64,000 nucleotides of DNA. Source: Amphritea atlantica (GTDB taxonomy: Bacteria; Pseudomonadota; Gammaproteobacteria; Pseudomonadales; Balneatricaceae). Positions 34,732-45,150 of this stretch are shown piece after piece; positions within the stretch are counted from its first letter, which is position 1; each line of letters starts with the position of its first letter. Both the position numbers and the translations under genes were made by a program. Location of the stretch: NCBI RefSeq assembly GCF_900111095.1, contig NZ_FOGB01000002.1, forward strand, positions 483,405 through 547,404. The letters run 5' to 3'. The notes under the pieces are model-generated. The model saw nothing but the letters and a program-made list of their open reading frames with translations. It was not told the origin of the DNA and did no database searches.

Positions 34732-36408
34732 TCAGCTTTTAATGGCATCCAGTCCCAGCATCTCCCGGGCATGATCCAGGGAGGTTTCGGTGACATCGAT
34801 ACCGCCCAGCATACGTGCCACTTCGCCAACACGCTGGTTCATATTCAGGCGATCGATGCGGGTGAGGGTCTTATCCTTTACGGTTTGCTTGCTGACAAAC
34901 AGATGCTGATGTCCCTGGGATGCCACCTGAGGCTGGTGGGTGACCACCAGAATCTGGTTGTTTTCACCGAGCTGGCGCAGCAACCGACCGACAACCTCAG
35001 CGATAGCACCACCGATACCGACATCGACCTCATCGAAGATCAGAGTCGGGGTGCTGGAGGTCTGCGCGGTAATCACCTGAATCGCCAGAGAGATCCGCGA
35101 AAGTTCGCCGCCAGAGGCGACTTTGTTCAGTGGACGGGGCGGCTGGCCGGCGTTGGTAGTGATCAGAAACTCAACCTCTTCCAGGCCATGGGCATTCAGC
35201 TGGTCTTTGTTATAGGGGGTGATGGAAACACTGAGTTCAGCGGCGGTCATCCCCAGACTGTGAAGTTGTTTGTTGACCTCGTTTCTGAGTGACAGGGCGG
35301 CTTTTTTGCGCGCTTTGCTGAGATTCTCTGCGCTGTCGATAAATGCCTGGCGGGCGTTCTCTGTTTCCTGATGCAGCTGTTCCAGTGCCTGATCTGACAT
35401 GTTCAGACCCTCCAGCTCCTGCTGGATGTCGAGATAGAACTGTGGCAGTTGTTCGGCGGGTATGCGGTGTTTACGCGCCATATCAAATATGCTGCTGAGT
35501 CTCTCTTCAACGTCAGCCTGGCGTTTCGGGTTCAGTTCAACCCGGTCCATATAGTGGCTCATCTCCTGACAAGCCTCTTCGATCTGAATCTGAGCGCTGT
35601 TCAGCATCTCGATGGTCTGGCTGACCGAGGGTGAGGTACCCTTGATCTTGCCCAGCAGGTGTTGGCACTGGTTGAGCAGGCTTAAACAGTTAACCTCTTC
35701 AGCCTCGCTGGTGAGCTGTAAGATCTGCTGTCCGGACTGCAGGATCTCACCGGCATTGGCCAGGGTGCTTTGCTCCTCGACCAGTTTTTCATATTCCCCT
35801 TCACTGATTCCCAGTTGTTCCAGCTCTTCCGCCTGATAGCTGAGTAGCTGCAGGCGGGCGGTCTGTTCTTCACTCTGAGCTGACAGCTGCCGCAAACGGT
35901 TGTTCAGGCTTTGCCAGTTGCGGAACAGCTGACGGGTTTTGCCTGCCAGTTCACCCTTGCCGGAATAGGCATCCAGCAGGTAGCGGTGATGATCTTTTTT
36001 CAACAACCGCTGGTGTTCATGCTGACCATGAATCTCGATCAGGTATTCACCCAGTTCGCGGACTTTGTTGATCGGGCAGGGACTGCCGTTGATATAGCTT
36101 CTTGAGCGCCCTTCGGTGGTGATCACCCGGCGCAGAATGCACTCATCGTCATCCAGATCCTGGTGTCTCAGCCATTTCTGTGCGGTGGGGATATTGGAGA
36201 TATCGAAGCTGGCAATAATTTCTGCCCGTTCGGCGCCCTTGCGAACAGAGCCCATATCGGCACGATCACCCAGTGTGAGTCCCAGAGCGTCGAGCATAAT
36301 TGATTTACCAGCCCCGGTTTCGCCACTGACAACGGTCATGCCGTTTTCCAGCTCCAGGTCCAGTTCTTCGACAATAGCGTAGTTGCGGATGTTCAGTTGA
36401 GTCAGCAT
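34732..36408 (-). CDS. recN: DNA repair ATPase RecN
   Basis: A 558-aa SMC-like protein: Walker A GETGAGKS near residue 30, long coiled-coil middle (~150-370), then ABC signature region (ASGGELSRISLA), Walker B LIFDEVDVGIGG and D/H loops (VTHQPQVASQGHQHLFV). It acts in double-strand break repair. The start is ATG 36408, matching the usual MLTQLNIRNYAIV; an ATG two codons earlier is possible. No clear LexA box was noted in the short region shared with grpE. Confidence 0.95.
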   Translation of the reverse strand: MLTQLNIRNYAIVEELDLELENGMTVVSGETGAGKSIMLDALGLTLGDRADMGSVRKGAERAEIIASFDISNIPTAQKWLRHQDLDDDECILRRVITTEGRSRSYINGSPCPINKVRELGEYLIEIHGQHEHQRLLKKDHHRYLLDAYSGKGELAGKTRQLFRNWQSLNNRLRQLSAQSEEQTARLQLLSYQAEELEQLGISEGEYEKLVEEQSTLANAGEILQSGQQILQLTSEAEEVNCLSLLNQCQHLLGKIKGTSPSVSQTIEMLNSAQIQIEEACQEMSHYMDRVELNPKRQADVEERLSSIFDMARKHRIPAEQLPQFYLDIQQELEGLNMSDQALEQLHQETENARQAFIDSAENLSKARKKAALSLRNEVNKQLHSLGMTAAELSVSITPYNKDQLNAHGLEEVEFLITTNAGQPPRPLNKVASGGELSRISLAIQVITAQTSSTPTLIFDEVDVGIGGAIAEVVGRLLRQLGENNQILVVTHQPQVASQGHQHLFVSKQTVKDKTLTRIDRLNMNQRVGEVARMLGGIDVTETSLDHAREMLGLDAIKS

Positions 36409-36513
36409 AACCATTAGTCTGTGTATTTATACAGTGGTTAATGTATAAGCCAATAATGGCTTCTGTGCAATCAATAACTACTCAGTCTGGTTAAAAAAAT
36501 CTAAAAATACCCA

Positions 36514-36541
36514 CTTGAATCCTGTTGTCATAGCCCCATAT
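36514..36541 (+). promoter_or_regulatory. Sigma-32 (RpoH) heat-shock promoter of grpE-dnaK
   Basis: CTTGAAT at 36514-36520, 13-bp spacer, CCCCATAT at 36534-36541: a very close match to the sigma-32 consensus (CTTGAAA / CCCCATnT). About 46 bases before the grpE start. Confidence 0.88.
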
Positions 36542-36586
36542 AAAAGCTCAACAGAAAACTCACATATCAGATGGTTGGAGAAAGTG

Positions 36587-37192
36587 ATGGCAGGCGAAGA
36601 TAAGTCTCAGGTTGAAGAGCAGCAGCCGGAAGCAGTAACTGAAGCGGTTGAAGAGACTGTGGGTGCTGATGCAACCGTTGACCAGGTCGCTGAAAACGTT
36701 GCCGCTGACGATGTCGATGTGGACGCGTTGCAACAGGATCTGGCTCAGGCCAGAGATCAGGTTGCGGCCCTGAAAGATCAGGAATTGCGAACCCGTGCAG
36801 AGATGCAGAATATTCGCCGTCGGGCGGAGATGGATGTAGAGAAAGCTCATAAATTTGCGCTGGAGAAGTTTGCCAATGAGCTGCTACCGGTCGTCGATAG
36901 CCTGGAGCGCGCGATTGAAGCGTCCAGCAGCGATGATGAAGCGGTGGTTGCACTGCGTGAAGGGGTTGAGATGACCCTGAATATGTTCGTTACAGGCCTG
37001 GGTAAGTTTAAGGTTGAGCAGCATAACCCTGAGGGAGAGCCGTTCAATCCAGAGCTGCACCAGGCGATGTCGATGGTACCTAATCCGGATGTTGCTGCGA
37101 ACCACGTTATGGCAGTCATGCAGAAGGGTTATAGCCTCAATGGACGTCTGATTCGTCCGGCGATGGTCATTGTTTCTAAAGGCGCAGAATAA
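36587..37192 (+). CDS. grpE: Nucleotide exchange factor GrpE
   Basis: A 201-aa protein: acidic, flexible N-terminus, long dimeric helix ~55-110 ([21 protein letters not shown]) and the C-terminal beta domain ([34 protein letters not shown]). It releases ADP from DnaK. The ATG at 36587 follows GGAGAAAG; the frame is open upstream to 36515 but that part covers the promoter. First gene of the heat-shock operon. Confidence 0.95.
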   Translation: MAGEDKSQVEEQQPEAVTEAVEETVGADATVDQVAENVAADDVDVDALQQDLAQARDQVAALKDQELRTRAEMQNIRRRAEMDVEKAHKFALEKFANELLPVVDSLERAIEASSSDDEAVVALREGVEMTLNMFVTGLGKFKVEQHNPEGEPFNPELHQAMSMVPNPDVAANHVMAVMQKGYSLNGRLIRPAMVIVSKGAE

Positions 37193-37289
37193 GTCAGGAC
37201 TTGAAACTGATAAATCCGCACCAATATAGCTAGCAAGTTAAAAGAATTTCGCCCGTCAGAACGGGCACAGAATTACTGGAGTGATAAAA

Positions 37290-39212
37290 ATGGGTAGAAT
37301 TATTGGTATAGACCTGGGCACAACTAACTCATGTGTTGCTATTCTTGATGGCGACAAGCCCCGGGTTATTGAAAACGCTGAGGGTGATCGTACCACCCCC
37401 TCCATCATTGCTTACGCAGAAGATGGTGAGATTCTGGTAGGTCAGCCGGCGAAGCGTCAGGCCGTCACCAACCCGAACAATACCCTGTTTGCGATTAAGC
37501 GTCTGATCGGCCGTCGTTTTAAAGACGAGGTGGTTCAGAAAGATATCAAGATGGTGCCTTACAAAATTATCGAAGCTGATAACGGCGATGCCTGGGTTCA
37601 GGTTAACGATAAGAAGATGGCGGCCCCACAGGTCTCTGCAGAAATTCTGAAGAAGATGAAGAAAACTGCCGAGGACTATCTGGGTGAAGCGGTCACTGAT
37701 GCGGTCATTACCGTGCCTGCTTACTTCAATGACTCCCAGCGTCAGGCAACTAAAGATGCCGGTAAAATTGCGGGTCTGAACGTTAAGCGTATCATCAACG
37801 AGCCAACGGCTGCGGCACTGGCTTATGGTATGGATAAGTCCAAGGGCGATAAAACCATCGCTGTATACGACCTGGGTGGTGGTACTTTCGATATCTCTAT
37901 CATTGAAATTGCAGAAGTTGATGGCGAACATCAGTTTGAAGTACTGGCGACTAACGGTGATACCTTCCTGGGTGGTGAGGATTTTGACTCCCGTCTGATT
38001 GAGTATCTGGCCGCTGAGTTCAAGAAAGAGTCCGGTATTGATCTGCACAATGATCCACTGGCGTTGCAGCGTCTGAAAGAGGGGGCTGAGAAGGCAAAAG
38101 TTGAGCTGTCTTCTGCTCAGTCTACCGATGTTAACCTGCCTTACATCACTGCTGACGCTACCGGTCCTAAGCACCTGAATGTAAAAATCAGCCGTGCCAA
38201 GATGGAGTCGCTGGTTGAAGCGCTGGTTGATCGTTCCATGGATCCTTGCCGCATCGCACTGAAAGATGCTGATCTGTCCGCTTCTGATATCGACGAAGTC
38301 ATTCTGGTAGGTGGTCAGACCCGTATGCCACTGGTGCAGCGTAAAGTAACCGAATTCTTTGGCAAAGAAGCACGTAAAGACGTTAACCCGGATGAAGCGG
38401 TTGCGATCGGTGCTTCCATCCAGGCTGCGGTGCTGTCCGGTGATGTGAAAGACGTTCTGCTGCTGGATGTTACCCCACTGAGCCTGGGTATCGAGACAAT
38501 GGGTGGGGTTGCCACTCCGGTTATTGAGAAGAACACCACAATCCCGACTAAGAAGTCTCAGGTGTTCTCAACGGCCGATGACAACCAGACTGCGGTAACC
38601 ATTCACGTGGTTCAGGGTGAGCGTAAACAAGCGTCTGGCAACAAATCACTGGGTCGCTTTGACCTGGCCGATATCCCGCCAGCACCCCGCGGTATGCCAC
38701 AGATCGAAGTCACCTTCGATATCGATGCCAACGGTATCCTGAACGTATCTGCAAAAGATAAGGCGACTGGCAAAGAGCAGTCTATTATCATCAAAGCCTC
38801 TTCTGGTCTGAGTGATGAAGAAGTTGAACAGATGATTCAGGACGCGGAAGCCAATGCTGAAGCGGATAAGAAGTTTGAAGAGATGAGTCAGGCCCGTAAC
38901 CAGGGTGATGCGATGATTCACTCCGCTAAGAAAACTCTGGAAGACGCGGGTGACAAGGCGACTGAAGAGGAAAAAACAGCGATCAACAGCGCTATCGAAG
39001 AGCTGGAAGGCGTGCTGAAAGGTGATGACAAAGAAGTGATCGAAGCCAAGACAGCTGCGTTGACCGAAGCAGTCTCTGCTGTGGCTCAGAAGATGTATGC
39101 TGAAGCAGCTCAGCAGGCTGAAGGTCAGGGCGGAGAGCAGGCCCAGGCTGAACCGGCTGACGATGCTGTTGATGCTGAGTTTGAAGAAGTTAAAGACGAC
39201 GAGAAAAAGTAA
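37290..39212 (+). CDS. dnaK: Hsp70 chaperone DnaK
   Basis: A 640-aa chaperone beginning [20 protein letters not shown]. The ATPase domain (~1-385) has phosphate loops and [16 protein letters not shown]; the linker is [16 protein letters not shown]; the substrate domain and helical lid follow, ending in an acidic tail ([11 protein letters not shown]). Full length and intact. ATG 37290 rather than the GTG nine bases earlier, which is too close to the CTGGAG site. Codon use is strongly biased, as expected for high expression. Confidence 0.98.
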   Translation: MGRIIGIDLGTTNSCVAILDGDKPRVIENAEGDRTTPSIIAYAEDGEILVGQPAKRQAVTNPNNTLFAIKRLIGRRFKDEVVQKDIKMVPYKIIEADNGDAWVQVNDKKMAAPQVSAEILKKMKKTAEDYLGEAVTDAVITVPAYFNDSQRQATKDAGKIAGLNVKRIINEPTAAALAYGMDKSKGDKTIAVYDLGGGTFDISIIEIAEVDGEHQFEVLATNGDTFLGGEDFDSRLIEYLAAEFKKESGIDLHNDPLALQRLKEGAEKAKVELSSAQSTDVNLPYITADATGPKHLNVKISRAKMESLVEALVDRSMDPCRIALKDADLSASDIDEVILVGGQTRMPLVQRKVTEFFGKEARKDVNPDEAVAIGASIQAAVLSGDVKDVLLLDVTPLSLGIETMGGVATPVIEKNTTIPTKKSQVFSTADDNQTAVTIHVVQGERKQASGNKSLGRFDLADIPPAPRGMPQIEVTFDIDANGILNVSAKDKATGKEQSIIIKASSGLSDEEVEQMIQDAEANAEADKKFEEMSQARNQGDAMIHSAKKTLEDAGDKATEEEKTAINSAIEELEGVLKGDDKEVIEAKTAALTEAVSAVAQKMYAEAAQQAEGQGGEQAQAEPADDAVDAEFEEVKDDEKK

Positions 39213-39239
39213 GTCTCTTTAGTGAATCAGGCTTGATAT

Positions 39240-39275
39240 GACAGCGCGGGCCGGTCCCGCGTTGTCCTGTTTTTA
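39240..39275 (+). terminator. Terminator-like stem between dnaK and dnaJ
   Basis: GACAGCGCGGG / CCCGCGTTGTC with CCGGT loop, followed by CTGTTTTTA. It probably reduces dnaJ expression relative to dnaK. Confidence 0.8.
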
Positions 39276-39321
39276 TTCTCAGCTGATTTAAGTATTAGTT
39301 AACCGGATTGCGATACAGATT

Positions 39322-40464
39322 ATGTCGAAGAAAGATTTTTACGATGTGTTAGGCGTTTCCAGAGACGCTTCTGACCGGGATATTAAAAAGGCGTTTCGTC
39401 GGATGGCGATGAAATACCACCCGGACCGTAATCCAGACGATAAAGCGGCCGAAGACGCCTTTAAAGAGGTGAATGAGGCTTACGAAGTTTTGTCGGATAG
39501 TCAAAAGAAAGCGGCGTATGACCAGTATGGGCATGCGGGCATCGACCAGAACGGCATGGGTGGCCATGGCGGATTTGGCGGCGGCGCTGGAGGCTTTGGT
39601 GATATCTTTGGTGACGTGTTTGGCGATATTTTTGGCCAGCAGGGGCACGGAGGCGGTCGTCGCAGCCATGTTCAACGTGGTGCTGATCTGCGTTACACCA
39701 TGGATCTTAGTCTGGAAGAGGCGGTAAGAGGGTGCGAAAAAACCATCTCTGTACCGACACTGGTTCCCTGTGAAGTATGTGATGGCAGTGGTGCTAAACC
39801 TGGCACCAGTGCTAAAACCTGTGGTACCTGTGGTGGTATTGGTCAGGTGCGGATGCAACAAGGATTCTTCTCGGTACAGCAGACCTGCCCATCCTGTCAT
39901 GGTGAGGGACAGGTTGTCTCCGACCCTTGTTCCAGCTGTCATGGCCAGGGGCGTAAGCAGCAAACCAAAAAACTGTCAGTCAAAATCCCTGCGGGTGTTG
40001 ATACTGGTGACCGTATCCGTCTGTCGGGTGAAGGTGAAGCAGGCAGCCATGGTGGTCCATCCGGTGATCTGTTTGTTCAGGTTAATGTCCGGGATCATGC
40101 GATCTTTGAACGGGATGGAAAACATCTCTATTGTGAAGTTCCGATCAGCTTTATCGACGCGGCACTGGGGGGCGAGCTTGAGGTCCCGACACTGGAATCC
40201 CGTGTTAAACTGAAGATTCCTGCTGAAACCCAGACCGGAAAATTGTTCCGTCTGCGAGGCAAGGGGATTAAACCGGTCCGTGGCGGTGCCGTGGGCGATC
40301 TTCTGGTACGGGTGATCGTTGAAACACCGGTGAATCTGAGCGGTAAGCAGAAAGAGCTGTTGCGTGAATTTGAAGCTGCGATGGATGACCGGCAAAAACA
40401 TCACGGGCCGAAGAAACATGGTTTCTTTGACAGCGTGAAGAAATTTTTTGAGGATATGACCTGA
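39322..40464 (+). CDS. dnaJ: Hsp40 co-chaperone DnaJ
   Basis: A 380-aa type I J-protein: J domain 1-70 with HPD (YHPDRNP), Gly/Phe-rich linker ~75-115, four CxxCxGxG zinc motifs ~145-205 ([32 protein letters not shown]) and two beta-rich client domains. It stimulates DnaK ATPase and delivers clients. Normal length. Confidence 0.98.
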   Translation: MSKKDFYDVLGVSRDASDRDIKKAFRRMAMKYHPDRNPDDKAAEDAFKEVNEAYEVLSDSQKKAAYDQYGHAGIDQNGMGGHGGFGGGAGGFGDIFGDVFGDIFGQQGHGGGRRSHVQRGADLRYTMDLSLEEAVRGCEKTISVPTLVPCEVCDGSGAKPGTSAKTCGTCGGIGQVRMQQGFFSVQQTCPSCHGEGQVVSDPCSSCHGQGRKQQTKKLSVKIPAGVDTGDRIRLSGEGEAGSHGGPSGDLFVQVNVRDHAIFERDGKHLYCEVPISFIDAALGGELEVPTLESRVKLKIPAETQTGKLFRLRGKGIKPVRGGAVGDLLVRVIVETPVNLSGKQKELLREFEAAMDDRQKHHGPKKHGFFDSVKKFFEDMT

Positions 40465-40473
40465 TATTCTCAG

Positions 40474-40506
40474 GGGGCTGCATGGCAGCCCCTGCGACTT
40501 TTTGGA
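40474..40506 (+). terminator. Terminator-like stem between dnaJ and cysE
   Basis: GGGGCTGC (40474-40481) pairs with GCAGCCCC (40485-40492), then TGCGACTTTTT. The T run merges into the cysE ribosome binding site, so folding could also affect cysE translation. Confidence 0.65.
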
Positions 40507-40513
40507 GTCTTAC

Positions 40514-41317
40514 ATGAGTGATTTTCCCACTCAACCGAAAGAGCTGTGGCAACTGATTCAACAGGAAGCCCGGGAGGAGATGGCCAGAGAGCCGTTTCTG
40601 GCAAGTTTCTTTCACAGCACCATTATTCGTCACCACAGCCTGTGTGAAGCGGTGAGTTATCTGTTGGCCAATAAACTCTCAGATGAGGTGATGGCCGCTA
40701 TCACGATGCGCGAGCTGATCGAAGAGGCGCTCGGGGGAGACCCTGCCATCCTGGAGTGTATCTGTCAGGACATCAGCGCAGTACGCACGCGCGATCCGGC
40801 GGTTGCCAGCTTCACCACCGTCCTTCTCTACCTGAAGGGCTTTCATGCCCTGCAGGCATATCGTATTGCACACTGGATGTGGCAGCAGGGGCGTCATTCG
40901 ATGGCGCTGTACCTGCAGAGCCGTGTCAGTGAAGTGTTTCAGGTGGATATCCATCCTGCGGCGCAGATCGGTTGCGGTGTGATGTTTGATCACGCCACCG
41001 GTATTGTGGTTGGCGAAACCTGCGTGATTGAAAATGACGTCTCTATTCTTCAGTCCGTGACGCTCGGTGGCACAGGAAAGCAGACCGGTGATCGCCATCC
41101 CAAGATTCGTGAAGGGGTGATGATTGCTGCCGGCGCTAAGATCTTTGGAAATATCGAAGTGGGAGCCGGGGCGAAAGTCGGCGGAGGCTCTGTGGTGCTG
41201 GAAGATGTTCCGCCCCATACGACCGTGGTCGGGGTTCCGGCAAAGATTGTGGGTCGTCCTGAGTGCGAAAAGCCCGCGTTTGATATGGATCAGAGCGTTA
41301 GTCAGCAGAAAGAGTAA
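40514..41317 (+). CDS. cysE: Serine O-acetyltransferase CysE
   Basis: A 267-aa enzyme: helical N-terminal domain to ~145 (ELWQLIQQEAREE, FHSTIIRHHSLCEAVSYLLANKL), then left-handed beta-helix hexapeptide repeats with IHPAAQIGCGVMFDHATGIVVGE and SVTLGGTGKQTGDRHPKI. It makes O-acetylserine for cysteine synthesis. ATG 40514 has TTGGAG at good spacing. The position between dnaJ and dapB is unusual. Confidence 0.95.
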   Translation: MSDFPTQPKELWQLIQQEAREEMAREPFLASFFHSTIIRHHSLCEAVSYLLANKLSDEVMAAITMRELIEEALGGDPAILECICQDISAVRTRDPAVASFTTVLLYLKGFHALQAYRIAHWMWQQGRHSMALYLQSRVSEVFQVDIHPAAQIGCGVMFDHATGIVVGETCVIENDVSILQSVTLGGTGKQTGDRHPKIREGVMIAAGAKIFGNIEVGAGAKVGGGSVVLEDVPPHTTVVGVPAKIVGRPECEKPAFDMDQSVSQQKE

Positions 41318-41342
41318 TGAATTAAATGACCGGCTGACGTAG

Positions 41343-42179
<837 letters not shown>

Positions 42180-42201
42180 TACCAACCTGCGGTGAGAAAA
42201 G

Positions 42202-42251
42202 ACCGTCAGATGAATCAGCTGTGACAGCGGGTTCGGATGACGGTTTTTTTA
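42202..42251 (+). terminator. Terminator after dapB
   Basis: ACCGTCA (42202-42208) pairs with TGACGGT (42238-42244) across a long loop with inner pairing, followed by a T7 run. Confidence 0.75.
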
Positions 42252-42365
42252 TTTTTAATGAATGATTAACTAAATATCCCATAATGGGGCGAACCCTGCC
42301 CCACAGAGTAGTATTTTTAATCTATATTTGATGGGATGACAGCGAACGGCTTATGGAGTGACCAG

Positions 42366-42755
42366 ATGTCTGCCAAAAAATTTGCGACCCTGAAAGAGAT
42401 GGGATTTGAAGATCCCCATGAAATTGAGAAATATACCACCCGTACAGAGAATGATATCGATGTACTGAAGGTCTATCTGCATCGTCATCATGGCGAATGG
42501 ATGACCAAGAGCAAGAAATTCAAGTTTAAGCGGCGCCATACCAACGTCTCGGTCGAGGGGGGGCTGGTGCCCTATCGTGCCAGCACCGAGCCTTCGCCCT
42601 ATTACCTGAAAGCGGTTGCTGAGCTTGAGCAGTTGGTGGTGGAAGAGAAGTCGGTAAAAGATAAGAAGCAGCACCTGCTGGAAGAGCTGGAACACCTGGA
42701 GAAGGTGGTGACCCGAAAAGTGGAAGATCTGCGTCGGCAGATTGAAGAGCTGTAA
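42366..42755 (+). CDS. DUF3461 family protein
   Basis: A 129-aa cytoplasmic protein matching DUF3461: AKKFATLKEMGFEDPHEIEKYT, DVLKVYLHRHHGEWMTKSKKFKFKRRH, and a C-terminal coiled coil (~85-129, EELEHLEKVVTRKVEDLRRQIEEL in part). Found mainly in gammaproteobacteria; no known function. Start ATG 42366 follows GGAGTG. Frames upstream of it lack conservation. Own terminator follows. Confidence 0.88.
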   Translation: MSAKKFATLKEMGFEDPHEIEKYTTRTENDIDVLKVYLHRHHGEWMTKSKKFKFKRRHTNVSVEGGLVPYRASTEPSPYYLKAVAELEQLVVEEKSVKDKKQHLLEELEHLEKVVTRKVEDLRRQIEEL

Positions 42756-42777
42756 ACAGCGTTCGATATAACGATAG

Positions 42778-42810
42778 ACGGCTGGTGAGCAATCACTGGC
42801 CGTTTTTTTT
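42778..42810 (+). terminator. Terminator after the DUF3461 gene
   Basis: ACGGCTGGTGA pairs with TCACTGGCCGT (two G-U or mismatched positions), loop GCAA, then T8. Confidence 0.85.
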
Positions 42811-42831
42811 ATCAGCGGGAGTGATGGAGAG

Positions 42832-43143
42832 ATGTATAAACTGGCGTTCTTTGTACCGCAAGACAACCTGGAAGAGGTTAAGCAGGCTCTGTTTGCGGTG
42901 GGGGCAGGCAGGATCGGCGACTATGACTGTTGCTGTTGGCAGGTAAAGGGGCTCGGTCAGTTCCGCCCGCTGCCGGGAAGTAACCCGCATATCGGCCGTC
43001 AGAATTTGCTGCAGCAGGTGGAGGAGTGGAAGGTTGAGCTGGTGTGTGAAGATCAGCTTATCCAGGCCGTAGTGAGTGCTCTGAAGCAGGCCCATCCCTA
43101 TGAGGAAGTCGCTTACGATGTCTGGCAGCTGAGTGATTTATAA
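42832..43143 (+). CDS. Stand-alone NIF3/YqfO-like domain protein
   Basis: A 103-aa protein made of the CutA-like insertion domain of NIF3/YqfO proteins: KLAFFVPQDNLEEVKQALFAVGAGRIGDYD at the start and HPYEEVAYDVWQL at the end, both diagnostic. Full NIF3 enzymes carry metal-binding flanks, absent here. Function unknown; small trimeric proteins of this fold may bind metals or ligands. ATG preceded by TGGAGAG. Confidence 0.85.
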   Translation: MYKLAFFVPQDNLEEVKQALFAVGAGRIGDYDCCCWQVKGLGQFRPLPGSNPHIGRQNLLQQVEEWKVELVCEDQLIQAVVSALKQAHPYEEVAYDVWQLSDL

Positions 43144-43145
43144 TC

Positions 43146-43174
43146 ATGTTTATAACTCTGAGTGTTATAAACAT
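43146..43174. repeat. Perfect 11-bp inverted repeat after the NIF3-like gene
   Basis: ATGTTTATAAC (43146-43156) and GTTATAAACAT (43164-43174), loop 7 nt. It starts 3 bases after the stop codon. No T run follows. It could end transcription weakly or bind a regulator. Confidence 0.6.
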
Positions 43175-43194
43175 AATCTGTTGATAAGGGTGTT

Positions 43195-43354
43195 GATTAA
43201 GTATGGGTAACCGCTTAACTTTATAAGTAACGTATTGTTATTTAATAGATAAATTGTTTTGTGTTAATTCTGAGCAGGTTATTAACTGAGCAGCAGCGAA
43301 CAGGGAAAATAAGTCACAAAAACTGTGGATATCATTGTGGATTAAGTATGGGTA
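43195..43354. repeat. 15-bp direct repeat GATTAAGTATGGGTA
   Basis: Copies at 43195-43209 and 43340-43354, 145 bp apart, inside a 270-base AT-rich non-coding stretch between convergent genes. The rest of the stretch shows no gene. Confidence 0.7.
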
Positions 43355-43369
43355 TCACTGGGGTAAGCG

Positions 43370-43401
43370 ACGCAGACCCCGTGGCTGCGGGGATCTGCGC
43401 T
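43370..43401 (-). other. GC-rich hairpin just past the marC end
   Basis: CGCAGACCCC and GGGGATCTGCG pair with one bulge around loop GTGGCTGC. No T run on either side; it may stabilise or end the marC transcript. Confidence 0.5.
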
Positions 43402-43417
43402 ATTGGTGTAATAACGC

Positions 43418-44026
43418 TCAGTGACTGATGCGGTTCATAAAGCCGGTAATGCCCGTCAGAACAATCTCTGATGCCATGGCGGCGAGAATCAGGCCGGTAA
43501 TCTTGCTGAGAATATTCAGCCCTGTTTTGCCCAGCAGGCGCTCCACCCGGGTTGCGGCATGCAATAATATCAGCAGACAGATCAGCGCCATAAACATGCC
43601 ACTGAGTCCCAGGATAACCTCTATGCCGTGCAGCTCTGAACCATATACCAGAATCGCACCGATGGTGGCGGGACCGATAATGGTGGGGATCGCCAGCGGC
43701 ACAACCGAGGCATCCTCTCTGGGACCTCCAGGTACCTGAGCGTTGGTGCGTATGCCATCCTTAACCAGGCTGATGGCAGACAGAAACAGCAGTATCCCGG
43801 CACCAATGCGGAAAGAGTCGATCGTTATGCCCAACAGCTCAAACAGTGGTGAACCGAAGAAAAACAGAATCAGTGACGCCAGGGCCGCGGCCAGGACCGC
43901 TTTATTAGCAGTGCTGCGTCGCTCTGCCGGGGTGTCACTGCGGGTCAGAGAGAGGAACATAGACACCACAAAGAAGGGTGCGAAAAGGACGAAAAATTTA
44001 ATCCAGGTGGTGATTAATAAAGTCAT
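43418..44026 (-). CDS. MarC-family integral membrane protein
   Basis: A 202-aa inner-membrane protein with six helices and MarC/UPF0056 features (KFFVLFAPFFVVSMFLSLT, GAGILLFLSAISLVKDGIR, VVPLAIPTIIGPATIGAILVYG). E. coli MarC was once linked to multiple antibiotic resistance but the link was withdrawn; the family's function is unknown. Complete, good length. Confidence 0.92.
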   Translation of the reverse strand: MTLLITTWIKFFVLFAPFFVVSMFLSLTRSDTPAERRSTANKAVLAAALASLILFFFGSPLFELLGITIDSFRIGAGILLFLSAISLVKDGIRTNAQVPGGPREDASVVPLAIPTIIGPATIGAILVYGSELHGIEVILGLSGMFMALICLLILLHAATRVERLLGKTGLNILSKITGLILAAMASEIVLTGITGFMNRISH

Positions 44027-44067
44027 AGGTGGTTCTCATGATCCGCGCAGGATAAGCGCAGTTAAAT

Positions 44068-44090
44068 AAAAAACGGCCTTGTGGGCCGTT
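44068..44090 (-). terminator. Terminator of the YqaE/NUDIX unit
   Basis: On the minus strand AACGGCC-CACAA-GGCCGTTTTTTATTT, lying just past the yqaE-like gene and before marC. Confidence 0.85.
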
Positions 44091-44139
44091 ATTCATAGCT
44101 GTTGCCGTGGGGTGAAAACACGGCAGGACAGGGAAGTGG

Positions 44140-44301
44140 TTATTTTAACACCAGCCAGAGGGCATGCAGAATACCTGGAAGGTAAAAAAACAGACAGAGC
44201 ACAATATTGATAACCAGTTGCAGGCCTGCTCCGGTTTTCATAAATACTGCGATTGGGGGCAGTAATATAGCAAGAATAATAAGAATCAGTTTGTTATCCA
44301 T
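44140..44301 (-). CDS. YqaE/Pmp3-family small membrane protein (53 aa)
   Basis: A 53-aa hydrophobic protein read on the minus strand: MDNKLILIILAILLPPIAVF, then KTGAGLQLVINIVLCLFFYLPG and HALWLVLK. This is the Pmp3/YqaE family (UPF0057) with two helices and the LPPIAVF and FYLPGILHA signatures. Members help keep membrane potential under salt or cold stress in yeast and plants. AAAGGA lies before the ATG. It is 23 bases from the NUDIX gene on the same strand. Confidence 0.93.
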   Translation of the reverse strand: MDNKLILIILAILLPPIAVFMKTGAGLQLVINIVLCLFFYLPGILHALWLVLK

Positions 44302-44324
44302 CCTAAGTTCCTTTGTCTTAATGA

Positions 44325-44882
44325 TTAAGATTTATCGACATACTGTCCGGGCGGTGTTTCCAGATCGACGTGATGCAGGGGAAACGCCCCCGTTTTTCGG
44401 TCTTCAAAGTAAAATCGCAAAGCGTTTCTGATGGTCTGAAATGCCAGCTCATCCCAGGGCACGCTGTCTTCAGTAAACAGCTTTACATCGGTCGTCTCAT
44501 CTCCAGCAGAGAAATTCAGGTCGTCCAGTTGTGCCAGATAGATCAGTTGTACCTGGCTGACGGGGACGATAGAGGTCAGGGTGTAGAGTTGTAAATCGCT
44601 GACCCGGGCGTTGGCTTCTTCAAGGGTTTCTCTGGCGGCAGCCTGGCGGGTTGATTCACCGTTCTCCATAAAACCGGCGGGCAGTGTCCAGTAACCGACC
44701 CGGGGGTCTATGGCACGTTTACACAACAGCACCTTATCCTCATACACCGGCAGACACCCGGCGATGATTTTGGGGTTCAGATAGTGAATTTCGCCACACT
44801 CATTGCAGATGTGCCGGGGACGGTTATCGCCTGCGGGTATTTCGAATCGAACGGTCGATCCGCACAGATTGCAGTAGTTCAT
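44325..44882 (-). CDS. NUDIX hydrolase with N-terminal zinc ribbon
   Basis: A 185-aa cytoplasmic enzyme. Zinc ribbon at the start (CNLCGS and CNECGE), then the NUDIX domain with the box G-x5-E-x7-RETLEEANA, where the last Gly is replaced by Asn-Ala, as in a known subset. Zinc-ribbon NUDIX proteins hydrolyse nucleoside diphosphate derivatives such as NADH or ADP-ribose; the substrate is not certain. Probably co-transcribed with the YqaE gene. Confidence 0.9.
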   Translation of the reverse strand: MNYCNLCGSTVRFEIPAGDNRPRHICNECGEIHYLNPKIIAGCLPVYEDKVLLCKRAIDPRVGYWTLPAGFMENGESTRQAAARETLEEANARVSDLQLYTLTSIVPVSQVQLIYLAQLDDLNFSAGDETTDVKLFTEDSVPWDELAFQTIRNALRFYFEDRKTGAFPLHHVDLETPPGQYVDKS

Positions 44883-45150
44883 AGCGTGTCCTTCGGTAGT
44901 CTTCCTGGTCCGTAAATCGATTAAGTGGAGTGGGCTTAACTGGTTAGCACTTACTTTAATCTAATAGTTGCCGTTGGCTCAAATATTCAATTCATTATCG
45001 GTTAACTATTTTCTGCAATTGTCTGACGGTGAGTATCGTCATCTGTTGAATTTGTCTATGCGTCGAATTGTCTCATGCGTCATTAGGTCACATCCCCGGT
45101 GGCCAAACTCTGGTTAATATCAGCGGGTTTATTTCACCGGGAAAAGCAGG

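Noticed and set aside
34690-35292. 200-codon frame opposite recN
   Set aside because: Shadow of recN, which is intact and strongly conserved on the other strand.
37329-38174. 281-codon frame opposite dnaK
   Set aside because: Antisense shadow due to the codon bias of dnaK.
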